Shown piece by piece: positions 23,345 through 31,070 of a stretch of DNA of 64,000 nt; the stretch's first letter is position 1; each line of letters begins with the position of its first letter. This DNA comes from RBG-13-68-16 sp050018455. Lineage in GTDB: Bacteria > Acidobacteriota > Thermoanaerobaculia > Thermoanaerobaculales > Thermoanaerobaculaceae. The stretch covers positions 1-64,000 of the forward strand of contig JBEKAA010000001.1 in assembly GCA_050018455.1 (NCBI GenBank), given 5' to 3'. The notes beneath the pieces are model-generated. The model ran no database searches. It saw only the letters and a program-made list of their open reading frames with translations, and was not told the origin of the DNA. Both the position numbers and the translations under genes were made by a program.

Positions 23345-25117
23345 TCACAGGCGGATCCTCACTTTGAGGTGTGAAAGCAGCCCCGACAACTGCTCGAGCA
23401 GGTACTCCTCCACCTCCTTGGCCGTGGCCATTGCGAGCGCTTTGTGCGCTATCCGGCGGGCCTCGCGGAAGGAGAGAGCACGCACCAGGCTCCGCACGAC
23501 GGGTAGTGCCGGCGGATGCATGGAGAACTCTTTGAGGCCGAGGCCGACCAGAACCGGGACGGCCAGCGGGTCGGCTGCCATCTCGCCGCACAACGATACC
23601 GGGAGGCCGAAGCGATCCCCGACTGCGATCACGCGCGAGACGAGCCGAAGGATCGCGGGGTGAAACGGCCGGAAGAGGTTGGCGACTTGCTCGTTCCCAC
23701 GGTCCACGGCCAACGTGTACTGAGTCAGGTCGTTTGTCCCAATCGCGAAGAAGTCCACTACGGCGGCAAGGTGTTCGGCGTTCATCGCGGCGGCTGGCAC
23801 CTCAACCATCGCGCCCAGCACAACGGCCTCCGGCACAGAGCGGTTCTCGGCTAGCAGCTCGTCCGTGTAGCGCCTCAGCAGGACCCGGACCGTCTTGACC
23901 TCCTCCACGTGCCCGATCAGAGGGACCATGATTCGGAGTACACCCGGGTGCGAGCCGGCAGCGCGGAGGAGGGCTCGCAGCTGGGTTCGGAAAAACTCGG
24001 GCTTCTGGAGGCAGAGTCGCACACCCCGCAGCCCAAGGACCGGGTTGGCTTCAGGGTTCCCCAGGACTTCACGAGCCAGTTTTCTCCCGCCGAGGTCGAA
24101 AGTCCGCACGGTGACAGGGCCCTCTGGGAATGCCTCGAGCAACTCCTCGTACGCTGCGGTCTGCCGGTCCTCGTCGGGAAGATCAGGGCTTGCCTGCAGG
24201 AAGAGGAACTCGCTCCGAAACAATCCGATCCCCTCGGCGCCCCCCGACCTTGCAGCCGCGATTTCGGGTACGAGGTCGATGTTGGCCAGCAGCCGGACGT
24301 CGTGGCCGTCAAGCGTACGGGCCGGAAGGTGCGCGAGCCCGAGAAGTTCCTCCTGCCGTCTCCGATGCTCCTCGGCCCGCAGGCTGTAGACCTGGATCAG
24401 CGCGGGATCCGGGTCGACCAAGACGTGCCCCTCGAAGCCGTCCACTATCACGAGGTGTGCCTTCTCGGTCTCCCGGACCAGGCCGGTCACTCCGACCACG
24501 GCGGGAATCCCCAGCGACTTGGCGATGATCGTGGTGTGCGAGGTTTGTCCCCCCGTCTCCGACGCGAACCCGCTCACGGCGTGGCCCGCGAGCCTGATCG
24601 CCTGGGACGGCGGGATGTCGTCCGCGAGCAGGATCCTGGTGCCTGGGTCCTTGTCGATCGCGGGAGTGATTCGGCCCTGCAGGGCCCGCTGCAGCTCGAG
24701 AGCAACGTCCAGGAGGTCGGTGCGGCGCTCGCGCAGGTAGAGGTCGCCGAGCTGCTCAAACTGGGCGGCCAACCGATGGGTGACCTGCTCCAGGGCCCAC
24801 TCTGCGTTCACCGCCTCGTGGCGGACCAGCCTCTCGACCTCGTCCAGGAACATGGGGTCATCGAGCATCAGCCGGTGAGCCTCCAGGATCGAGGCGAACT
24901 CTGCCCCGACCTTTTTGGAGGCATCCTTCGCCAGCTGGGCGAGGTGCTCCCCGGCGCGGGCTGTTGCCTCCCGGAGCCGCCGGACCTCCGGCTCGATCTG
25001 AGCATCGGAGAGCGGCATGCGCACGACGGGCAGGGGTCGGTTCTCCACCACCAGCGGTCTGCCTATGGCGATTCCGGGTGAGACGCCGACACCAACCAGG
25101 GTCTTGGAGTCGCTCAC
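23345..25117 (-). CDS. ptsI: PTS enzyme I (phosphoenolpyruvate--protein phosphotransferase)
   Basis: A 590-residue Enzyme I, which takes phosphate from PEP and passes it to HPr. The phospho-accepting histidine is His194 in GGQTSHTTI. The PEP-binding barrel shows FRSEFLFLQ, GTNDLTQYTLAVDR and the catalytic cysteine in SLCGEMA. The start is a GTG that overlaps the ptsH stop (GTGA), so the two are coupled; the frame continues upstream through ptsH but without matching sequence. Length is close to the usual 570-590. It is the last gene of the long rpoN/pts block. Confidence 0.94.
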   Translation of the reverse strand: MSDSKTLVGVGVSPGIAIGRPLVVENRPLPVVRMPLSDAQIEPEVRRLREATARAGEHLAQLAKDASKKVGAEFASILEAHRLMLDDPMFLDEVERLVRHEAVNAEWALEQVTHRLAAQFEQLGDLYLRERRTDLLDVALELQRALQGRITPAIDKDPGTRILLADDIPPSQAIRLAGHAVSGFASETGGQTSHTTIIAKSLGIPAVVGVTGLVRETEKAHLVIVDGFEGHVLVDPDPALIQVYSLRAEEHRRRQEELLGLAHLPARTLDGHDVRLLANIDLVPEIAAARSGGAEGIGLFRSEFLFLQASPDLPDEDRQTAAYEELLEAFPEGPVTVRTFDLGGRKLAREVLGNPEANPVLGLRGVRLCLQKPEFFRTQLRALLRAAGSHPGVLRIMVPLIGHVEEVKTVRVLLRRYTDELLAENRSVPEAVVLGAMVEVPAAAMNAEHLAAVVDFFAIGTNDLTQYTLAVDRGNEQVANLFRPFHPAILRLVSRVIAVGDRFGLPVSLCGEMAADPLAVPVLVGLGLKEFSMHPPALPVVRSLVRALSFREARRIAHKALAMATAKEVEEYLLEQLSGLLSHLKVRIRL

Positions 25118-25383
25118 TCCGACTCCCCGAAGCGTTCTCGGATGAGAAGATCGAGGGCCTCGAGCGCACCTGTTTCGTCGGTTCCTGAAGCGGATATCGT
25201 CAGTGTCGACCCGCAAGGCGCCGCGAGCAGAAGGAGACCCAGGATGGACTTCCCGTTCACCTCCTCGTCGTTGAGCCGGACCAGCACCTGGGCGCTGAAT
25301 CGCGAAGCTGTGTGAACGAACTTGGCGGCCGCACGCGCGTGAAGCCCCAAGCGGTTGATGAGCTCAACCTTGAGCTGGGCCAT
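25114..25383 (-). CDS. ptsH: Phosphocarrier protein HPr
   Basis: An 89-residue HPr. The Enzyme I-phosphorylated histidine is His15 in GLHARAAA and the HprK-target serine is Ser46 in NGKSILGLL, both at exactly the classic positions. Having an intact Ser46 fits the hprK gene two genes upstream. It overlaps the EIIA-Man gene by 20 bases and ptsI by four, so the three are translationally coupled. Confidence 0.95.
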   Translation of the reverse strand: MAQLKVELINRLGLHARAAAKFVHTASRFSAQVLVRLNDEEVNGKSILGLLLLAAPCGSTLTISASGTDETGALEALDLLIRERFGESE

Positions 25384-25810
25384 CGTCTCTCCCGCCTCCC
25401 GGCCGCCGCTCGAGAATCTCGCTCACCACGTAAATGCTCTTCTGACCCTTCTCCGCTACCAGCTTGGCAAGGGCACGAAGGCCTCGCCCGGTTTGACGCC
25501 TTGCACCCGCGAGCTTGATCAACATCGGAAGGTTGACGCCCGTCACCACCTCGGAGCGGGCAGGGTCAAGGAAGCCGAGCGAGAGATTGGTGGGGGTCCC
25601 GCCGAACATGTCGGTCAAGACGATGACGCCATCCCCGTTGTCGAGCTCTTTGAGCGCCTTTGCGATTTCGGCCCGCGCGGCCTCCGGGTCGAGGTTCCAC
25701 TCGAGAGTGATCGCTCTTGCCTGCTCGACGAGAGCGGTCTCGATCGTCCTTGCAGCCGCGAGCAGTTCCGTGGCAAGACGCCCATGCGAGATTACGAGTA
25801 TCCCCACCAT
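25364..25810 (-). CDS. PTS EIIA component, mannose/sorbose family
   Basis: A 148-residue cytoplasmic EIIA-Man domain beginning MVGILVISHG with the phosphorylated His9. LTDMFGGTPTNLS is the family's second hallmark. No EIIB, EIIC or EIID gene is nearby, so this is likely a regulatory EIIA rather than part of a sugar transporter. The ATG at 25810 matches the family; upstream frame is not conserved-looking. It follows rapZ by 116 bases, a gap large enough for an internal promoter, and overlaps ptsH by 20 bases. Confidence 0.9.
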   Translation of the reverse strand: MVGILVISHGRLATELLAAARTIETALVEQARAITLEWNLDPEAARAEIAKALKELDNGDGVIVLTDMFGGTPTNLSLGFLDPARSEVVTGVNLPMLIKLAGARRQTGRGLRALAKLVAEKGQKSIYVVSEILERRPGGGRDDGPAQG

Positions 25811-25926
25811 GCGGGGGATTATTCCAGGGGAAACCCCCAACAGCAAGAACCGGGGCGCCCGCGTGGCCCGCCGTAACGAGGCCGCAACACACGGGCCCGA
25901 AGGAATCAGCCCCTCGAGCCCTTCCC

Positions 25927-26790
25927 TCAACCCTCGCGGTCACGATCGCGGTGGTGAACGGCGACCACCCACTGGTCGGAGGAGAGCTCTCGTGCGAGGC
26001 GGTCCGCGAAGTACACGGAGCGATGCTTGCCTCCCGTGCAACCGAACGCCACGACGAGATAGCTCTTCTGCTCCCGTCGGTACGCCGGCAACAGTGCCGC
26101 GACGAGGTCGCGGATCCGCGCGAACGTCTCTCCGACCTCCCTCTGCTGCTCCAGCCAAGCCACTACCTCGGGCTGGTCACCGGGCAGAGACCGCAGGTTG
26201 GGGACGAAGTGAGGATTGGGCAGAAACCGCAGATCGAAGACCAGGTTCGCTTCGGGAGGGAGGCCGTAGCGGAAACCGAAGCTCTCGCATCGAACGATCA
26301 TCGGGAGGGCGAGATCGGTGGAGCCGAAGCGCGCGGCGACCTCGGATCGAAGCTCATGGGGCGTCAAACCGGTGGTGTCCAGAGTCTCGTCGGCGAGCGC
26401 ACGAACCGGTTCCAGCTCCGCTCTTTCCAACGCAACCGCAGCGGGCAACGCCATGTTCCGGTACGGATGCGGCCTGCGAGTTTCCGAAAATCGCCTCACG
26501 ATCGCTTCCGTGGACGCCTCGGCAAACACGATCCGTACTTCCGGGTATGTCACCTTGAGGTGGGCGATAAGACTCGGAAACGCCCCCGCGAATCCCTGGG
26601 CGCGGACATCCACGACAACCACCCACGGCGGGCCGCCGCCCTGCCAGATGTGGGCGAACAGCGGTTCGATGAGTTCGAGGGGAAGGTTGTCCACGCAGCG
26701 ATACCCCAGGTCCTCGAAACACCGAGTAACCACGCTCTTCCCTGCCCCGGACAGGCCGGTGACGACCACGGCGCGCGGGAGGGGCCCCAT
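25927..26790 (-). CDS. rapZ: RNase adapter / nucleotide-binding protein RapZ (YvcJ family)
   Basis: A 287-residue protein with an N-terminal P-loop (GLSGAGKS, residues 12-19) and a C-terminal domain carrying FGFRYGLP and GCTGGKHRSV. In Escherichia coli RapZ senses glucosamine-6-phosphate and guides RNase E to GlmZ RNA; in other phyla YvcJ binds nucleotides with roles less clear. Gene position beside hprK, ptsN and ptsH is the standard context. The ATG overlaps the hprK stop (TGATG). Confidence 0.93.
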   Translation of the reverse strand: MGPLPRAVVVTGLSGAGKSVVTRCFEDLGYRCVDNLPLELIEPLFAHIWQGGGPPWVVVVDVRAQGFAGAFPSLIAHLKVTYPEVRIVFAEASTEAIVRRFSETRRPHPYRNMALPAAVALERAELEPVRALADETLDTTGLTPHELRSEVAARFGSTDLALPMIVRCESFGFRYGLPPEANLVFDLRFLPNPHFVPNLRSLPGDQPEVVAWLEQQREVGETFARIRDLVAALLPAYRREQKSYLVVAFGCTGGKHRSVYFADRLARELSSDQWVVAVHHRDRDREG

Positions 26791-27740
26791 CACCTGCCCT
26801 GCAGTTTCTCGTCGTGTCTGGTGAGAAACTCGCTCGCCGCGTCCGCCATACCGCGCTGGCTAAGGAGGTACTTCCGAGCCGCTGCTTCGATGAGTAGCGC
26901 CAGGCTCTTTCCCGGAGCCACAGGCACCGTCAGGCGAGGACGCCTGAGTCCGAGGATCTCGATCGTGCTCTCCGACAGACCGAGGCGGTCGATCGGCCCG
27001 GATCCCTCGGCCACGAGATTGACGACCAGGTCGATCGGTTTGGTGTCGCGGACAGCCACCACCCCGAACAGCTGCTCAATGGAGATGAGGCCCAGCCCTC
27101 GGACTTCCATGAGACCGCGGATCTCCTCCGGCGCCTGGCCCACGAGATCCTCGTTGCGCACCCGGTAGATCTCGACCACGTCGTCGGCGACCAGGCGATG
27201 CCCCCGGTGAACCAGCTCGAGCGCGCACTCGCTCTTGCCCGAACCCGAGTCACCCAGGATCAGCACGCCAATCGCGAAGATATCGAGGAGATCGCCGTGC
27301 AGAACCTCACGGGGCGCCAGGAGGAATTCGAGGGTGGCCGCCAGCCGCTCGATCACCAAGGACGTGGTCGCCGCCGTCAGGGCGAGCGGCACGCCGTATT
27401 CGTCGCACGGTTTGACAAACAGAGCGGCTGTCTGCTCCATCGCCTTGCTGATGACGATCAAGGGCGGCTCGAGCGCCGCCAATCCGGCGATCCTCGCCGG
27501 CACCGCGTCGGCGGGCAGCGTCGCGAGGTACTGGGCCTCGGAGAAGCCGATGACTTGAACGCGGCCTGGCTTGACGTAATCGAGGAACCCCGCGAGGGCC
27601 AGACCAGGCTTCTGCAGCCTCGGGTTCGTGATCGGCCTCGTCAGCCCCTTTTCGCCGGCCAGGACACGCAAAGCGAGACTCGCGAGCCGGCCCTCGTGGA
27701 GCAGCCGGTCTGCGGTGACGGTGGCCGGATTCACCGTCAT
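26790..27740 (-). CDS. hprK: HPr kinase/phosphorylase
   Basis: A 316-residue bifunctional enzyme that phosphorylates and dephosphorylates Ser46 of HPr. The P-loop is GDSGSGKS (163-170), preceded by LHGDLLDIFAIGV with the catalytic histidine region. ADDVVEI, a GLGLISIEQLFG segment (usually RGLGIIDV) and a C-terminal segment with PVAPGKSLALLIEAAA complete the fold. Length is normal. It overlaps ptsN by four bases (ATGA) and rapZ by one. Presence of Ser46 in the local HPr makes it likely active. Confidence 0.94.
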   Translation of the reverse strand: MTVNPATVTADRLLHEGRLASLALRVLAGEKGLTRPITNPRLQKPGLALAGFLDYVKPGRVQVIGFSEAQYLATLPADAVPARIAGLAALEPPLIVISKAMEQTAALFVKPCDEYGVPLALTAATTSLVIERLAATLEFLLAPREVLHGDLLDIFAIGVLILGDSGSGKSECALELVHRGHRLVADDVVEIYRVRNEDLVGQAPEEIRGLMEVRGLGLISIEQLFGVVAVRDTKPIDLVVNLVAEGSGPIDRLGLSESTIEILGLRRPRLTVPVAPGKSLALLIEAAARKYLLSQRGMADAASEFLTRHDEKLQGR

Positions 27741-28195
27741 CCCTGTGCCTCCGTCTTGGCAAGCGCGGCCGTGAGGGCCATCGCATCCGGTGATGACTCG
27801 AACGTCCGTCGCGTTTCGGGGTTGCGGAGGAGGTGCGCGATGTTGGCGAGCACCTGCAAGTGAGCTGCGGGCTGTTCATGCGGGGACAGGACGAAGAAGA
27901 AGAGTCGCGCCGGCTCTTGCTTCTCACCGAAGGGGATGGGCTCCGTCACGCGCGCGAAGGCCGCCACGATTTCACGCAATCCCGGCACCCTGCAATGGGG
28001 TATCGCGGTCTCGTCTCCGACGACCGTTGCACCGAGCCTCTCACGGTCGAGGAGCAAATCGACAAGATCCAGGGACCGCTTCACGGCGCCGGACCGCTCC
28101 AGCTGTTCGGCCACGTAGACCAAGACTTCTTCGCGGGTGTGGACCGGGATGTCGAGAAAAACGCGTTCGGGTTTCAGCAGTAGGTCTAGTCGCAC
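27737..28195 (-). CDS. ptsN: Nitrogen-regulatory PTS EIIA (PtsN)
   Basis: A 152-residue EIIA of the fructose/nitrogen class. The phosphorylated histidine is His67 in TAIPHCRVPG. It lacks any EIIB or EIIC extension. In proteobacteria EIIA-Ntr phosphorylation regulates potassium transport, stress and sigma-54-linked functions; here it sits in the usual rpoN-hpf-ptsN order. The GTG start at 28195 is followed by RLDLLLKPERV. It overlaps hprK by four bases. Confidence 0.93.
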   Translation of the reverse strand: MRLDLLLKPERVFLDIPVHTREEVLVYVAEQLERSGAVKRSLDLVDLLLDRERLGATVVGDETAIPHCRVPGLREIVAAFARVTEPIPFGEKQEPARLFFFVLSPHEQPAAHLQVLANIAHLLRNPETRRTFESSPDAMALTAALAKTEAQG

Positions 28196-28217
28196 GGTAC
28201 GATCGCCTGGAAGCCCT

Positions 28218-28793
28218 TCAGAACTCCGGAGTCACGAGACCGTAGGTTCGGTCACGTCGCCGGTACAGCACGCTGACTCGGTCCGAATCCGCCTCGCGGA
28301 AAACGATGAAGTCTTCGGCCGAGCTGTTGAGCTGAAGAGCCGCCTCCTCGACGGTCATCGGCAGGACCGGCACATGCCGCGTCTCGACGACCTCCGGCGC
28401 GCCCCGACGGACCGACTCGGCCTCGACCACCTCCACCTGCCAGCTACCTTCCTTTTCCCGCGGCCTCTTTCTCCCGGTGAGCTTCTGCTTCAAGCGCCGG
28501 GCCTGCTGCTCCAGCTTGCCGACGAGGTCCTGCAGCGATGTCGTCCACTCCGGCGTTTCCGACGAGGCCTCGACTTCGAAATCCTTCCCGCGGATGTAGG
28601 CTTCGACACAGACGCGGTGCTTCTCCTGAGCCACCGTCAGGCGTGCCTCATGCACCGCGTTGAAGTACTTCTCGAGGCGGTTGAACTTCTTTTGCGCAAG
28701 GGCACGCTGTTGGTTGGTCAGCTCTGTGTTGCGGGCGATGAACTCCAGCTCCATGGCCCCCCCTTTCGAACTCTTTCGACCTCGTGCGGCCAT
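28218..28793 (-). CDS. hpf: Long-form ribosome hibernation promoting factor
   Basis: A 191-residue (or 178-residue) HPF. The N-terminal RaiA domain begins MELEFIARNTEL and contains the basic helix region around NRLEKYF. The C-terminal dimerisation domain (RHVPVLPMTVEEAALQL, DFIVFREADS, YGLVTPEF) marks the long form that makes 100S ribosome dimers. Two starts are possible. The ATG at 28793 has TAAAAT exactly six bases upstream, matching the leaderless pattern used by other genes here. The ATG at 28754 has a G-rich ribosome site and matches the family N-terminus without the 13 extra basic residues. The gene sits between rpoN and ptsN as in many Gram-negatives. Confidence 0.9.
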   Translation of the reverse strand: MAARGRKSSKGGAMELEFIARNTELTNQQRALAQKKFNRLEKYFNAVHEARLTVAQEKHRVCVEAYIRGKDFEVEASSETPEWTTSLQDLVGKLEQQARRLKQKLTGRKRPREKEGSWQVEVVEAESVRRGAPEVVETRHVPVLPMTVEEAALQLNSSAEDFIVFREADSDRVSVLYRRRDRTYGLVTPEF

Positions 28794-28799
28794 TGTCTC

Positions 28800-28805
28800 A
28801 TTTTA
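28800..28805 (-). promoter_or_regulatory. Candidate -10 box (TAAAAT) of hpf
   Basis: On the minus strand TAAAAT ends exactly six bases before the ATG at 28793. It would give hpf and the downstream PTS genes a promoter separate from rpoN, useful for stationary-phase control. Confidence 0.45.
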
Positions 28806-28819
28806 GCTGCGAATCTACC

Positions 28820-30337
28820 CTACCGGAACGCCCTCCGCCTTTGTTCCGACGACGGGACACCCAGGTCCTCCCGGTACTTGGCAACGGTCCGGCGTGCAAT
28901 GCGAATACCAACTCGGTTGAGTTGCCTGGCGACTCTTGCGTCCGACAGCGGGCGGGACGGGTCCTCCTGCTGGATCAGCTCGCGAATGCGCTGCTTGACC
29001 ACCACCGAGGAGATGTCGCCATCCACTGCGTGCGAGATGGCGGAGTGGAAGAAGAACTTCAAAGGGAAGACCCCTCGCGGGGTTGCCATGTACTTGTTGG
29101 CCACGACCCTGCTGACCGTCGATTCGTGCATGCCTATGTCGTCGGCGACGTCCCTCAGCACGAGGGGGCGCAGGTAGGGCAGCCCCTTTTGCAGGAACTC
29201 CTCCTGGCGCCGGACGATCGCCGTCGCGACGCGAGCGATGGTGCTCTGCCTCTGCTCCACCGACCGCAGAAACCATAGCGCCGACCGCATCCGCTCCCGG
29301 AGGTAGCCCCGTGCGTCCCCTTCGAGTCCCCGGTTTTGGAGCATTCGCAAATACCGTCCGGAGATGCGGAGCCGAGGCAGGCCGTCGTCGTTCAAGGCGA
29401 CTCGCCAGCCGTCATCGCCTCGGGTCACGACCACGTCGGGCTCGACGGCCCCGTTCTCGTTGGGGCCGAGTTGGGCGCCGGGCCTCGGATCCAAGCGATG
29501 GAGGACCTCCAGAACCTCTCGGATCCTCTCCCTATCTATGCCGAAACGCTGCACGAGACGGTCCCAGCGCTGGTGGAGGAGGTCGTCGAACGCCTCGGCT
29601 ACGATGCGCCGCATCAGGCCGACCAGTTCGGCCTGACTCTCGATCGGGAGTCGCTCGAGCTGCAGCAGGAAACACTCTTGGAGAGAACGCGCGCCGATCC
29701 CGGCCGGCTCCAGCCGCTGCACGGTTGTAATAGCCTCCCTGATCCGCTCGACGGCCACTCCAAGCTGATGGGCCATCTCCTCGTCGCCGACGCGGAGGTA
29801 ACCGTCCGGGTCCAGGTTTCCTATGATGAACTCGCACAACACGTTTACCTCGGGCGTGACTTGCAGGAGGTGCAGCTGTGCGCTGAGGTCCTCGAACATG
29901 CTCCGCGACGGAGCAGGCGAGTTCTCAAGCGAATACTCCTCGGTCTCCTCCCAGGCCGGAGCGACGCTGGGCCCGTCGTGGAGGTAGTTGGAAAACAGGG
30001 CCTCGAGCTCGACCTCGCCGAACGCCTCGGCGGGTTGCGCATCGTCTTGGGCGGGCTCGCCGGCCACCGTCGTCTCGCCAGCTGTCTGCTCGCTGTCCGC
30101 AGTCGTCTCGGTGAGAGCGGCACCTTCCTCCTCGGGAGGCTCCTCGGCAGGGCCCGCTTCCTCCTCCGGCGGCGCCTCGTCGTTCATTTCGAGGAGCGGG
30201 TTGGCCTGCACCTCTTGCGCAAGGACCTGTTCAAGCTCCAGACGCGACAGCTGCAGCAACTTGATCGCCTGCTGGAGCGTGGGCGTCATTACGAGCTTCT
30301 GCGCGAGTTTCAGGTGTAACTTCTGTTCGAGTGCCAT
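28820..30337 (-). CDS. rpoN: RNA polymerase sigma-54 factor
   Basis: A 505-residue sigma-54. Region I is Gln/Leu-rich (LAQKLVMTPTLQQAIKLLQL), region II is a long acidic stretch (about 50-120) and the core-binding and helix-turn-helix parts follow. The RpoN box is ARRTVAKYRE near the C-terminus, which contacts the -24 element. Sigma-54 needs ATP-driven enhancer-binding proteins; none is encoded in the window. It starts four bases after lptB, so it is in the same transcript, the classic lptB-rpoN-hpf-ptsN order. Confidence 0.96.
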   Translation of the reverse strand: MALEQKLHLKLAQKLVMTPTLQQAIKLLQLSRLELEQVLAQEVQANPLLEMNDEAPPEEEAGPAEEPPEEEGAALTETTADSEQTAGETTVAGEPAQDDAQPAEAFGEVELEALFSNYLHDGPSVAPAWEETEEYSLENSPAPSRSMFEDLSAQLHLLQVTPEVNVLCEFIIGNLDPDGYLRVGDEEMAHQLGVAVERIREAITTVQRLEPAGIGARSLQECFLLQLERLPIESQAELVGLMRRIVAEAFDDLLHQRWDRLVQRFGIDRERIREVLEVLHRLDPRPGAQLGPNENGAVEPDVVVTRGDDGWRVALNDDGLPRLRISGRYLRMLQNRGLEGDARGYLRERMRSALWFLRSVEQRQSTIARVATAIVRRQEEFLQKGLPYLRPLVLRDVADDIGMHESTVSRVVANKYMATPRGVFPLKFFFHSAISHAVDGDISSVVVKQRIRELIQQEDPSRPLSDARVARQLNRVGIRIARRTVAKYREDLGVPSSEQRRRAFR

Positions 30338-30341
30338 GGCG

Positions 30342-31070
30342 TCAGAGCTGGAACTCTTCTCCCAGGTAAACTTGCCTCACCAGCGGGTCCTTGGCCAGCG
30401 TCTCGGGGTTTCCGCTTGCAAAAACCTTGCCGTCTTTGATGATAGACGCACGGTCAGTTATTTTCAAGGTGTCCCGGACGTTGTGGTCCGTGATCAGGAT
30501 CCCGTAGCCGCTGTTTCGCAGGTGCCTGATGAGGCGTTGGACGTCCAGGACCGTGATCGGGTCGATCCCGGCAAACGGCTCGTCCAGCAGGACGAACTTA
30601 GGCTGCGTGACCAGTGCCCGTGCGATCTCGAGCCGCCGCCTCTCTCCGCCCGAGAGCGTCTCCGCTCGCTGAGTGCGGAGTTTTTCGATGCCGAACTCCT
30701 CCAAGAGGTCCGTGACTCTCGTCGAGGCATCCTGCCACCGCACGCCCAGCAGCTCGAGGACCCCGAATAGGTTTTCCTCCACGGTGAGGCGCCGGAACGC
30801 GGAAGCCTCCTGGGGGAGGTAAGAGATGCCAAGGCGAGCTCGCCGATACATCGGCAGCTCGGTCACGTTCTCGTTCTCGATCCAAACGCTGCCGGAGTCT
30901 GGCTGAACGAGGCCGACCAACATGTAGAAAGTGGTCGTCTTGCCGGCTCCGTTCGGTCCGAGAAGGCCCACCACTTCGCCTGCCCTTAGGGTCAGCGAGA
31001 CGCCATTGACGACTGGCCTTCTGCGGTAGCGCTTGACGAGATCCCTCGCCTCCAGCTGCAGCGTCTCTAT
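30342..31070 (-). CDS. lptB: LPS export ABC transporter ATPase LptB
   Basis: A 242-residue ATPase. Walker A GPNGAGKTT, signature LSGGERRRLEIARAL and Walker B FVLLDEPFAGIDP are those of LptB; DEPFAGIDPITV is distinctive. It powers LPS extraction with LptFG and LptC. The start is odd. The only codon at proper distance (five bases) from an AGGAGG site is an ATA at 31068-31070, overlapping the lptCA stop as ATAG. The alternatives are a CTG at 31061 and a far upstream ATG at 31184 that would overlap lptCA by over 100 bases. With ATA the length equals E. coli LptB (241). Confidence 0.9.
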   Translation of the reverse strand: METLQLEARDLVKRYRRRPVVNGVSLTLRAGEVVGLLGPNGAGKTTTFYMLVGLVQPDSGSVWIENENVTELPMYRRARLGISYLPQEASAFRRLTVEENLFGVLELLGVRWQDASTRVTDLLEEFGIEKLRTQRAETLSGGERRRLEIARALVTQPKFVLLDEPFAGIDPITVLDVQRLIRHLRNSGYGILITDHNVRDTLKITDRASIIKDGKVFASGNPETLAKDPLVRQVYLGEEFQL

